Shown: piece by piece, positions 1 through 4,945 of the stretch
Layout of the letters: the number at the start of each line of letters is the position of its first letter
How positions within the stretch are numbered: the first letter of the stretch is position 1
Source of the DNA: Synechococcales cyanobacterium PMM_0003
GTDB taxonomy: Bacteria; Cyanobacteriota; Cyanobacteriia; Pseudanabaenales; Pseudanabaenaceae
DNA length: 5,055 nucleotides
Direction: 5' to 3'
Assembly (NCBI GenBank): GCA_949128015.1
Contig: CASBRC010000369.1
Coordinates: 1 to 5,055 of the forward strand
Notes under the pieces: generated by a model
The model's database searches: none
Told to the model about the DNA's origin: nothing
The model's input: only the letters and a program-made list of their open reading frames with translations
Made by a program: the position numbers and the translations under genes

Positions 1-447
1 GCTCTATACGCTTCTCAGTCAGCAATACGCGAGAATAAATCTAACATTGATGTAAATCATCTCATCAAAGCAATCAGACAAGCCTGTGAAAATGCACAAC
101 ATAGCATCATGACTGCTTATTCAACCTCTATCTTTAGTTCTCGGCAAGAAACTATCTATCCTAAAGTTTTGCTAGCCTGTGCTTTAGCAAAAAAAGATGA
201 CACAGGCTGCTTTCGAGCCGTAGATGTGAGAGAACCATTATCAAGAATATTAGGTAAAGAATACACCACAACCTCGGCTTTTAATCGACATCTTAATCAG
301 TTTTGTGAAGAGTCTAGAGGGAATGTTCTAGAGAAAAAAGGAGTTGAACGACATTATCGATTTCGCTTTGTTAACGCCATGATGCCTCCATATATCATTA
401 TGGAAGGTTTAAGAACTGAAATAATTAACTTGGAGCAATTCAATTAA
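1..447 (+). CDS. C-terminal part of a probable AAA-type ATPase with winged-helix end (5' partial)
   Basis: The frame is open from the first base (reading ALYASQSAIRENKSNIDV...) to TAA at 445-447, so this is the last 148 residues of a gene that begins outside the window. The internal ATG at 109 is not the likely start, because the helical segment before it (DVNHLIKAIRQACENAQ) reads as continuous protein. No Walker motifs are visible; they would lie upstream. The first 45 residues resemble the helical lid of AAA ATPases. The rest (about residues 55-140, with CFRAVDVREPLSRILG, then SAFNRHLNQFCEESRGNVLEKKG, then RHYRFRFVNAMMPPYIIMEGL) looks like a winged-helix domain of the kind that ends ORC/CDC6-like or STAND-type bacterial ATPases. 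The family assignment is from recall of similar C-termini and is tentative; the specific function is unknown. A HicB-like gene follows on the same strand. Confidence 0.6.
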   Translation, partial: ALYASQSAIRENKSNIDVNHLIKAIRQACENAQHSIMTAYSTSIFSSRQETIYPKVLLACALAKKDDTGCFRAVDVREPLSRILGKEYTTTSAFNRHLNQFCEESRGNVLEKKGVERHYRFRFVNAMMPPYIIMEGLRTEIINLEQFN

Positions 448-462
448 GCTTAAAACAAAGAC

Positions 463-681
463 ATGGGATTAAACAATAGTAAATCTATGCAAATCAAAGC
501 AATTATTTGGCAAGAAGATTGTGTCTGGTGTGGCTCTGTGCCAGCACTGAAAGGATGTCATACTTGGGGAGACAGCTACGAGCATTTGCTAGAAATGTTG
601 CAAGAAGCAGTACAGGCTTGGTTAGAAGTTGCTAGTGAAAATCAAGATATAGAAAGTAACAAGCAACTGGTTGAACTATGA
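463..681 (+). CDS. HicB-family antitoxin-like protein, apparently without HicA
   Basis: A protein of 72 residues, or 64 if it starts at the second ATG (487). The core (MQIKAIIWQEDCVWCGSVPALKGCHTWGDSYEHLLEMLQEAV then QAWLEVASEN) has the HicB partial RNase H-like fold pattern: a beta strand with W/VW, the hallmark VPxLxGCxTxGDSxEE-like stretch, then an amphipathic helix. HicB proteins normally bind and neutralise the mRNA-cleaving HicA toxin and repress their own operon. Neither start has a convincing ribosome binding site. I slightly favour 487, because MQIKAIIW aligns with usual HicB N-termini and the first eight residues look like leader sequence. No DNA-binding domain follows the core, so this is the short HicB form. 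HicA is a small dsRBD-like protein with a conserved GSH motif; none is found on either side. The TGA stop overlaps an ATG (ATGA at 678-681) of a tiny frame. Confidence 0.7.
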   Translation: MGLNNSKSMQIKAIIWQEDCVWCGSVPALKGCHTWGDSYEHLLEMLQEAVQAWLEVASENQDIESNKQLVEL

Positions 682-767
682 AAAAGTATTTAGTCAATGG
701 CAAGCTCAGTAACACCCGAATCACCAGACATGATGGTGCGATTTGTGCGATCTTTCCAATTTTTTGA
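678..767 (+). CDS. Possible 29-residue ORF overlapping the hicB-like stop (unrecognised)
   Basis: An ATG overlaps the preceding stop as ATGA, the arrangement typical of translationally coupled toxin-antitoxin partners. The frame reads MKKYLVNGKLSNTRITRHDG then AICAIFPIF and stops at TGA 765-767. It shows no HicA features (no GSH motif, no recognisable dsRBD fold) and I do not recognise it. It could be a real small protein, the remnant of a lost partner gene, or chance. The only positive evidence is its position. It ends about 30 bases before the convergent vapC-like gene. Confidence 0.22.
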   Translation: MKKYLVNGKLSNTRITRHDGAICAIFPIF

Positions 768-799
768 ATGAGTTCAATTTAAATTTCTGAACACTTAAT

Positions 800-1186
800 C
801 TATCGCCTCTCATAAGGTTGTACAGTTGTAAGCATTGGAATAACAGCATAATGCTTAACATTAAACGTATGTAACGGCACACCCAAAGAGATAGAAGTTT
901 GATCAATCAAAGCATCAATCAAACCAAGACCATGACTAAGATTATACTCTGCAAACACTTCTAAAGCTTGATTACAAGTTTCGGCTGTTGCCCAGACAAC
1001 CTCAAAATTAGCAATCAGTCTTCGGATTTGCTGCAATTCAATCTTATTATTACATCCCTACATCAGTTCCATTGCCACATATCCAGACAAAAAAAGCTTC
1101 TCATCCCCTAGAGATTCTAACCAACTAATCGCTGGAGGATATCTTCGCAGGAAGTCTATGACAATGTCACTATCCAAAAATATCAT
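800..1186 (-). pseudogene. vapC: VapC-like PIN-domain toxin interrupted by an in-frame TAG at codon 43
   Basis: From ATG at 1184-1186 the minus strand reads 128 codons in one frame, with a single TAG at 1058-1060 (codon 43) and no indel. The N-part MIFLDSDIVIDFLRRYPPAI carries the first PIN Asp (D5). The stretch GYVAMEL carries the conserved Glu (E40) and is followed by M, TAG, G, where relatives typically have Gln (ELIQG or ELMQG). The rest has the third acidic site (GLGLID, D91) and the fourth motif TFNVKHY (N109). VapC toxins are magnesium-dependent RNases that cleave tRNA or rRNA; here all catalytic positions survive but on two separate pieces. A TTG at 1034-1036 (codon 51) could restart translation, but the product would lack D5 and E40. 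The start overlaps the antitoxin gene by 17 bases, so the pair forms an operon. The most likely reading is a toxin disabled by one CAG-to-TAG change; sequencing error or suppression are alternatives. Confidence 0.82.
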
Positions 1187-1436
1187 AACGTTTTGCTTGA
1201 GATTGATCTCGCAACTGCTGAGCGTAGGTCAGACTATCCTTAATATCAGTCCGATTTTCCCACACACCAATCAACCCAGAATCAAGTAACTGACGTGCAG
1301 TAAAAGTCTTTTTAGGCTCAGGCAAAGGAGAAATTAGAACTATTACTTCAACCTCTTGACCCTGCAAAACAGGTAAATCACTTAGATGAATTTCCCTATC
1401 TTTTTCTACAGTTTGTTGTAACCGAATTACTTGCAT
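1170..1436 (-). CDS. vapB: VapB-like antitoxin of the PIN toxin
   Basis: An 88-residue protein. Residues 1-36 (MQVIRLQQTVEKDREIHLSD then LPVLQGQEVEVIVLIS) have the strand-rich pattern of an AbrB/VapB-like DNA-binding dimer domain. Residues 37-88 (TARQLLDSGLIGVWENR, then a charged helix SLTYAQQLRDQSQAKRY) fit the toxin-binding tail that wraps a PIN protein. It is placed first in the operon and overlaps the vapC-like start by 17 bases, the standard VapBC order. It probably neutralises VapC and, with it, represses its own promoter. A sigma-70-type promoter lies immediately upstream. There is no strong ribosome binding site (ACAGCGTT precedes the ATG). The gene is intact although its toxin is broken, which is the expected order of decay. 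The exact Pfam family of the antitoxin is not clear to me. Confidence 0.72.
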   Translation of the reverse strand: MQVIRLQQTVEKDREIHLSDLPVLQGQEVEVIVLISPLPEPKKTFTARQLLDSGLIGVWENRTDIKDSLTYAQQLRDQSQAKRYDIFG

Positions 1437-1467
1437 AACGCTGTAGTTTTTAGATATTCATGGAAAT

Positions 1468-1496
1468 ATTATACCCCCGATCGCATTAAGCCACAA
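1468..1496 (-). promoter_or_regulatory. Sigma-70-type promoter of the vapBC-like operon
   Basis: On the minus strand, TTGTGG (1496-1491), a 17-base spacer and a perfect TATAAT (1473-1468) lie in order. Transcription would start near 1461, giving a leader of about 25 bases before the antitoxin ATG at 1436. The -35 box matches the consensus only in TTG, which fits an autorepressed toxin-antitoxin promoter. The spacer carries GCGATCGG, a one-mismatch HIP1 site. Confidence 0.6.
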
Positions 1497-1609
1497 CAAA
1501 AAGCATACTCAGATCTGGTATATTTGAGACAGAGATAGCGATCGACGTTCTGTTGAACAAGTCAATTGAGAAGATGCGAATGAATTTTGTAATCGGTTAA
1601 ACAAAGAGA

Positions 1610-1627
1610 GTTTTGCATTTGCAAAAC
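1610..1627 (-). terminator. Hairpin after the hydrolase gene, possible weak terminator
   Basis: A perfect 8-bp inverted repeat, GTTTTGCA/TGCAAAAC, with a 2-base spacer starts 11 bases beyond the hydrolase stop. On the minus strand it is followed by TCTCTTTGTTT, which is T-rich but not a clean T-run, and the stem is AT-rich. It is positioned to separate hydrolase transcription from the downstream antitoxin operon on the same strand. It may be leaky. Confidence 0.42.
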
Positions 1628-1637
1628 CCCTACTTAA

Positions 1638-3305
1638 TCATCGAATTGCCGCCTCAATTTTTTCGATCGCTAGCGATCGCAATAGACTCACTCGTGCCGA
1701 AGGAGTAGAGATTCCTGCAAAATATTCGGTTGTGAGGTAATCAGTATAGCCAGCCTCTTGGACTAGATGCGTTTTGAAAAAAGCCACACTCAACAACTTG
1801 AGATAATCCTGCGACTCGATCGCACTTGAACCTGCCAGAACACTGCTGATTTCAGGACTGAGACGATCGCTAGAAGTAATCGCCGTAACCGCCGTATGTC
1901 CAGCTTTGTTTAGCAATACCAAATAGCGATTTGGGCTGGTTATCCATGTAAAAGGCACGATTTGCTCAGAGACAACAGGCGCAAACGTATCATCAGAACT
2001 ACCAACAATTGCGATCGGCACAGTAATTTTGCTCAGTGCCGATTTACCCAAAACATGACTAGTCACAGGATTAACTGCGATCGCAGATTTAATCCGTGAA
2101 TCCCCCAATTTATAGGCTTTGTTTGGCAATCCCAGCGCCACACATTGCAATAACAGTGAGGCGTTCCATTTATATTTACCCTGACAGGCTTCCTTTAAAT
2201 CAGCAAATTGAATCTGAGCATCACTAACTAGAGCCAAAGCCGCATAGCCACCAAAAGAATGCCCAATCATCCCCACATTTTGCCAATTGATGTTACTCGC
2301 TTGTGGTGACTTCTCTAAGTAATTCAGCACCGCCGTTATATCCTGTGGACGCTCAATAAAACTCTCTGGTGGCGCAATCTCACTGGCAGCTCCAATAATC
2401 AATTTATCTAACTGCTCCTCACTACTATTGGGCGAAACCGTCAGTACTACCGCAAATCCATAGGAAGCAAGATGTTCAGCAAGATAAAGTAATGGTTCGC
2501 GATTAGAGATTAGCCCCGGATAGATGACAATCGCAGGTAAAGGCGCAGCTTTAGAACTAGCCAGTTTTGGCACAAATAAATAGAAGGGAATTTCATAACG
2601 ATTATCCATTGCTGGAGCCTTAAAGCTATAGCGATCCCATGTCGCACGACCCTTATTTCGTAAATCAGCCAACTGAATCGGTGAAGGCGTTGGCGTTGAG
2701 CTAGTTGCCCCCAATTTAGTTGCCTCATCATTGACCATTTGTACAACCTTTTGCGTATTTTGCAGTAGGTCACTCAATTCGCCAACGGTTTGCAAACCTT
2801 CTTGAATATCAAAATAAATATCTGAGGTGGGAAATTTCCGTAGGAAGCTTAGCAAAGATAGACCATTCTGCTTGTCGGCTGTGGCAAGAACTGCGGCAGA
2901 CCGAATGGCACGATTACCAGATAGATCGGGACCAGTTTTAATAAAGTTCCCTAAGATATCCAGCGCTCTTTCTCCTTGAGATGTATAGAGAAATCGTGAC
3001 AATAGAGAAATAGGCACATCAGCTCGTTCTGTGAGAACACGCCGAAAGGTTGCCATATCTGATGCCGAAATATAACGTGCCGCAGTATCAAGAGCGCCGC
3101 GCAATTCACCAGTTTTAGAAAAGACTTCTAGATCATCAACGGATACAGAGACTTCAAAAATATTAAATCGGAAATTGACGGTTTCGGCAGCTTCGCTCGA
3201 CTTAGCAAAGCCCAATCCAAGCAAACTAAGCAAAATCATCAAAGCAGCAGATCGAGAAACCAATCGCGAAGAAAAATTTGCGATCGCGTCTGTGAGATAT
3301 TTCAT
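1638..3305 (-). CDS. Exported DUF1400 alpha/beta hydrolase
   Basis: A 555-residue protein starting at ATG 3303-3305. Residues 1-40 form a signal peptide: basic n-region, hydrophobic core ALMILLSLLGLGFA, and a likely cleavage site at SSEAA|E, so the enzyme should act in the periplasm or outside the cell. Residues 41-165 match the cyanobacterial DUF1400 N-terminal domain (AETVNFRFNIFEVSVSVDDL then EVFSKTGEL). Residues 225-515 form the hydrolase fold: strand with YPGL (262-265, oxyanion region), nucleophile elbow GHSFGG with Ser350, GSSDDTFAP with Asp438/439 as the acid, and AGH with His470. This resembles the PAF-acetylhydrolase/dienelactone hydrolase group, so an esterase or lipase is likely but the substrate is unknown. 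A linker with TSSTPTPSP (201-209) separates the two domains. No strong ribosome binding site is seen. It is divergent from chlP, with 380 repeat-rich bases between. The length is normal for the family and nothing looks damaged. Confidence 0.87.
   Translation of the reverse strand: MKYLTDAIANFSSRLVSRSAALMILLSLLGLGFAKSSEAAETVNFRFNIFEVSVSVDDLEVFSKTGELRGALDTAARYISASDMATFRRVLTERADVPISLLSRFLYTSQGERALDILGNFIKTGPDLSGNRAIRSAAVLATADKQNGLSLLSFLRKFPTSDIYFDIQEGLQTVGELSDLLQNTQKVVQMVNDEATKLGATSSTPTPSPIQLADLRNKGRATWDRYSFKAPAMDNRYEIPFYLFVPKLASSKAAPLPAIVIYPGLISNREPLLYLAEHLASYGFAVVLTVSPNSSEEQLDKLIIGAASEIAPPESFIERPQDITAVLNYLEKSPQASNINWQNVGMIGHSFGGYAALALVSDAQIQFADLKEACQGKYKWNASLLLQCVALGLPNKAYKLGDSRIKSAIAVNPVTSHVLGKSALSKITVPIAIVGSSDDTFAPVVSEQIVPFTWITSPNRYLVLLNKAGHTAVTAITSSDRLSPEISSVLAGSSAIESQDYLKLLSVAFFKTHLVQEAGYTDYLTTEYFAGISTPSARVSLLRSLAIEKIEAAIR
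1664..1679. repeat. HIP1-based palindrome (tandem GCGATCGC sites)
   Basis: CGATCGCTAGCGATCG is a 16-base perfect palindrome containing one full HIP1 octamer (1673-1680) and a seven-of-eight copy. It lies inside the last codons of the hydrolase gene. Further perfect HIP1 sites are at 2077-2084, 3280-3287 and 4208-4215. HIP1 is an over-represented motif in many cyanobacterial genomes and supports the taxonomic call. Confidence 0.85.
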
Positions 3306-3398
3306 ATTTAGCTCTATCTGTTGAGATATCCCTTAAAAATTAGCACAATATTCACAAAACGAAGAAAAGAGAGGCATTAGCCCTGCAATTTTCATTAA

Positions 3399-3491
3399 TA
3401 GGACTTACGCATTAGCTACGAAATGTAGGGGCAATTCATGAATTGCCCCTACGAGTAATTGAGGCTTTCAGGTATTTTTGCTTAAGCCCTA
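3399..3491. mobile_element. MITE-like element with 13-bp terminal inverted repeats
   Basis: The left end TAGGACTTACGCA (3399-3411) and the right end TGCTTAAGCCCTA (3479-3491) are inverted repeats matching at 11 of 13 positions. Both ends are directly bordered by ATTAA (3394-3398 and 3492-3496), which fits a 5-bp target duplication. Alternatively the outermost TA on each side is a 2-bp TA duplication, as in IS630/Tc1-type elements. The element is about 93 bp, has no coding capacity, and carries a perfect 28-bp palindrome inside. It is too short to move alone and would depend on a transposase encoded elsewhere. The AT-rich flanks mean the ATTAA match could be chance. Confidence 0.6.
3425..3452. 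repeat. Perfect 28-bp palindrome within the MITE-like element
   Basis: GTAGGGGCAATTCA followed by its exact reverse complement, with no loop base. The sequence style, built on TAGGGGCAATTC, is familiar from dispersed cyanobacterial repeats. As RNA or single-stranded DNA it would form a strong stem. It lies between the two divergent genes and so is unlikely to be a terminator for either. Confidence 0.85.
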
Positions 3492-3507
3492 ATTAAGTAG
3501 CTCCCTC

Positions 3508-3548
3508 AAGAATCTATGGCGCACGCGCAGCGTGCGCCATAGATTCTT
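3508..3548. repeat. Long hairpin: perfect 19-bp stem with GCA triloop
   Basis: The left arm AAGAATCTATGGCGCACGC (3508-3526) and its exact complement (3530-3548) flank a GCA loop. The inner nine pairs are GC-rich (GGCGCACGC) and the outer ten are AT-rich. Allowing a 4-base bulge on the right (TTTC), pairing continues through TCAAG/CTTGA (3506 to 3554). It lies upstream of both flanking genes and has no T-run on the plus strand, so it is not an obvious terminator. It starts 11 bases after the right flank repeat of the MITE-like element. It is probably a REP-like element. Confidence 0.85.
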
Positions 3549-3674
3549 TCTTGAAAAACAGCCTAAATGATACATAAAACAATACAAATGTTAATATTCG
3601 TCAATTTTGCCCCGATCGCAATGTCGGAAATGCTAACATCCAGAAATAGTTAAACCTTGATTAGATAAAGCTTT

Positions 3675-3679
3675 AGGAG
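3675..3679 (+). promoter_or_regulatory. Ribosome binding site that fixes the chlP TTG start
   Basis: AGGAG ends 6 bases before TTG at 3686. An in-frame TAG at 3674-3676 excludes any earlier start, and the next in-frame ATG is at residue 49, past the FAD-binding motif. TTG is therefore the only sensible start. Confidence 0.88.
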
Positions 3680-3685
3680 CGCATT

Positions 3686-4906
3686 TTGACATTACGAGTT
3701 GCTGTTGTAGGCGGCGGGCCTGCGGGTTCCTGTGCTGCTGAAACACTTGCCAAAGCAGGAATTGAGACATACATATTTGAACGAAAGCTAGACAACGTCA
3801 AGCCCTGCGGTGGAGCAATTCCTTTATGCATGGTGCAAGAATTCGACTTGCCTGACTCAATCATCGATCGCCGCGTCCGCAACATGAAGATGATCTCTCC
3901 TAGCAATGTAGAAGTAGACATCAAATTAGACAATCCTGACGAATATATCGGCATGTGTCGGCGCGAAGTTTTAGATGCATTTTTACGCGAGCGCTCAGTT
4001 AGCCTTGGCGCAAAGCTGATCAATGGTCGCATTCTCGATATCAAGATTACCGAAAATGGTAAAAAGCCCTACGTTCTTAGCTATTCAGACTTTGCGAATG
4101 GCGGCAATGAAGGCACAATGCGTAGCCTTGAAGTCGATCTAATCGTCGGTGCTGATGGTGCTAACTCGGTGGTTGCCAAAGCAATGGATGCGGGTGACTA
4201 TAACTATGCGATCGCATTCCAAGAGCGCATTCGTATTTCGCCCGAAAAGATGGAATATTACAAAGACCTTGCCGAAATGTATGTCGGTGACGATGTCTCA
4301 CCCGATTTCTACGCATGGGTATTCCCCAAATACGACCACGTTGCCGTTGGCACTGGCACAATGCACAAGAACCAAAAGCTAATCAAGAAGCTGCAAGCAG
4401 GTATCCGCGCTCGCGCCTTGCCTCGGATCGAAGGTGGCGAAGTGATTAAAGTCGAAGCCCATCCAATTCCTGAGCATCCCCGTCCTCGCCGCGTTGTTGG
4501 ACGTATTGCCCTCGTTGGCGATGCGGCTGGCTATGTCACCAAGTCCAGTGGCGAAGGTATTTACTTTGCCGCGAAGTCTGGTCGTATGTGTGCCGAAGCG
4601 ATCGTGGAGGTTGCTGAAGCTGGTAAGCGTATCCCCACCGAAGCCGATCTCAAGGTATACATCAAGCGTTGGGACAAGCAGTACGGCTTGACGTACAGAG
4701 TCCTCGACATTCTCCAGAATGTTTTCTACGCCACCAATGCTACTCGTGAAGCATTTGTCGAAATGTGTGCCGACAAAGATGTGCAGAAGCTCACCTTTGA
4801 CAGCTATCTCTACAAAACCGTTGTCCCAGCTAATCCATTCACCCAGTTGAAGATTACCGCCAAGACTATCGGTAGTTTGCTCAGAGGCAACGCTCTAGCA
4901 CCTTAA
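3686..4906 (+). CDS. chlP: Geranylgeranyl reductase (chlorophyll and tocopherol synthesis)
   Basis: A 406-residue flavoprotein that uses NADPH to reduce three double bases of the geranylgeranyl chain, as diphosphate or chlorophyll-bound, to phytyl, supplying the tails of chlorophyll a, tocopherol and phylloquinone. It should be thylakoid-membrane associated. Visible motifs: N-terminal Rossmann VAVVGGGPAGSCAAETLAKA (residues 5-24) with acidic E32 at the end of the second strand for FAD ribose; PCGGAIP (40-46), characteristic of the ChlP/BchP group; the DG motif LIVGADGANSVVAKAM (152-167); and the GD motif ALVGDAAGYVTKSSGEGIYF (275-294). Length and motif order are those of intact cyanobacterial ChlP. 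The start is TTG, set by the AGGAG site and the stop just upstream. Codon use favours C-ending codons more than the genes at the left, as expected for a well-expressed core gene. It appears monocistronic, with its own terminator immediately after the stop. Confidence 0.96.
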   Translation: MTLRVAVVGGGPAGSCAAETLAKAGIETYIFERKLDNVKPCGGAIPLCMVQEFDLPDSIIDRRVRNMKMISPSNVEVDIKLDNPDEYIGMCRREVLDAFLRERSVSLGAKLINGRILDIKITENGKKPYVLSYSDFANGGNEGTMRSLEVDLIVGADGANSVVAKAMDAGDYNYAIAFQERIRISPEKMEYYKDLAEMYVGDDVSPDFYAWVFPKYDHVAVGTGTMHKNQKLIKKLQAGIRARALPRIEGGEVIKVEAHPIPEHPRPRRVVGRIALVGDAAGYVTKSSGEGIYFAAKSGRMCAEAIVEVAEAGKRIPTEADLKVYIKRWDKQYGLTYRVLDILQNVFYATNATREAFVEMCADKDVQKLTFDSYLYKTVVPANPFTQLKITAKTIGSLLRGNALAP

Positions 4907-4909
4907 ACG

Positions 4910-4945
4910 AAAAAGAAGGAGAGCATTTACGCTCTCCTTCTTTTT
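4910..4945 (+). terminator. Intrinsic terminator of chlP
   Basis: AAAAAGAAGGAGAGC (4910-4924) and its exact complement (4931-4945) enclose the loop ATTTAC, beginning 3 bases after the chlP stop. The right arm ends in a run of T, the usual intrinsic terminator layout, and the flanking A-run makes it potentially bidirectional. Its right arm is also part of the larger palindrome that follows, so two foldings compete. Confidence 0.88.

Larger units (their letters stand above)
3306..3685. other. Divergent intergenic region packed with repeats
   Basis: This 380-base gap lies between the 5' ends of the hydrolase and chlP genes, so both promoters should be here. It holds a MITE-like element (3399-3491) and a long hairpin (3508-3548), leaving about 90 bases before the hydrolase start and about 137 before chlP. 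I see no convincing -35/-10 pair for either gene. The sequence before chlP has TTGCCC (3606-3611) and AT-rich hexamers but no good match at proper spacing. No protein-coding frame or RNA gene is recognisable. Confidence 0.7.

Noticed and set aside
697..771. 24-residue plus-strand frame starting MASSVTPESP
   Set aside because: No ribosome binding site or recognisable similarity, and it overlaps another equally weak frame; probably chance.
721..906. 61-residue minus-strand frame
   Set aside because: It overlaps the vapC-like reading frame in a different frame, has low-complexity hydrophobic content and matches no known pattern.
2510..2773. 87-residue minus-strand frame
   Set aside because: It lies entirely within the hydrolase gene in another frame; the hydrolase has clear domain motifs across this region.
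3399..3548. CRISPR-like or tandem repeat array
   Set aside because: The repeats are single palindromes of different sequence, with no regularly spaced direct repeats or spacers.
3508..3548. Intrinsic terminator
   Set aside because: It lies upstream of both divergent genes and lacks a T-run after the stem, so neither position nor sequence fits.
3673..4044. 123-residue minus-strand frame
   Set aside because: It is antisense to the FAD-binding N-terminus of chlP, and its Arg/Ser-rich content is typical of a shadow frame.
4149..4691. Further short frames on both strands inside chlP
   Set aside because: All are overlapped by the well-supported chlP frame and have no recognisable features or ribosome binding sites.
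1638..4906. Functional link between the DUF1400 hydrolase and ChlP, such as chlorophyll de-esterification
   Set aside because: The hydrolase has a signal peptide for export and is divergently placed across a repeat-rich gap; adjacency alone does not support a shared pathway.
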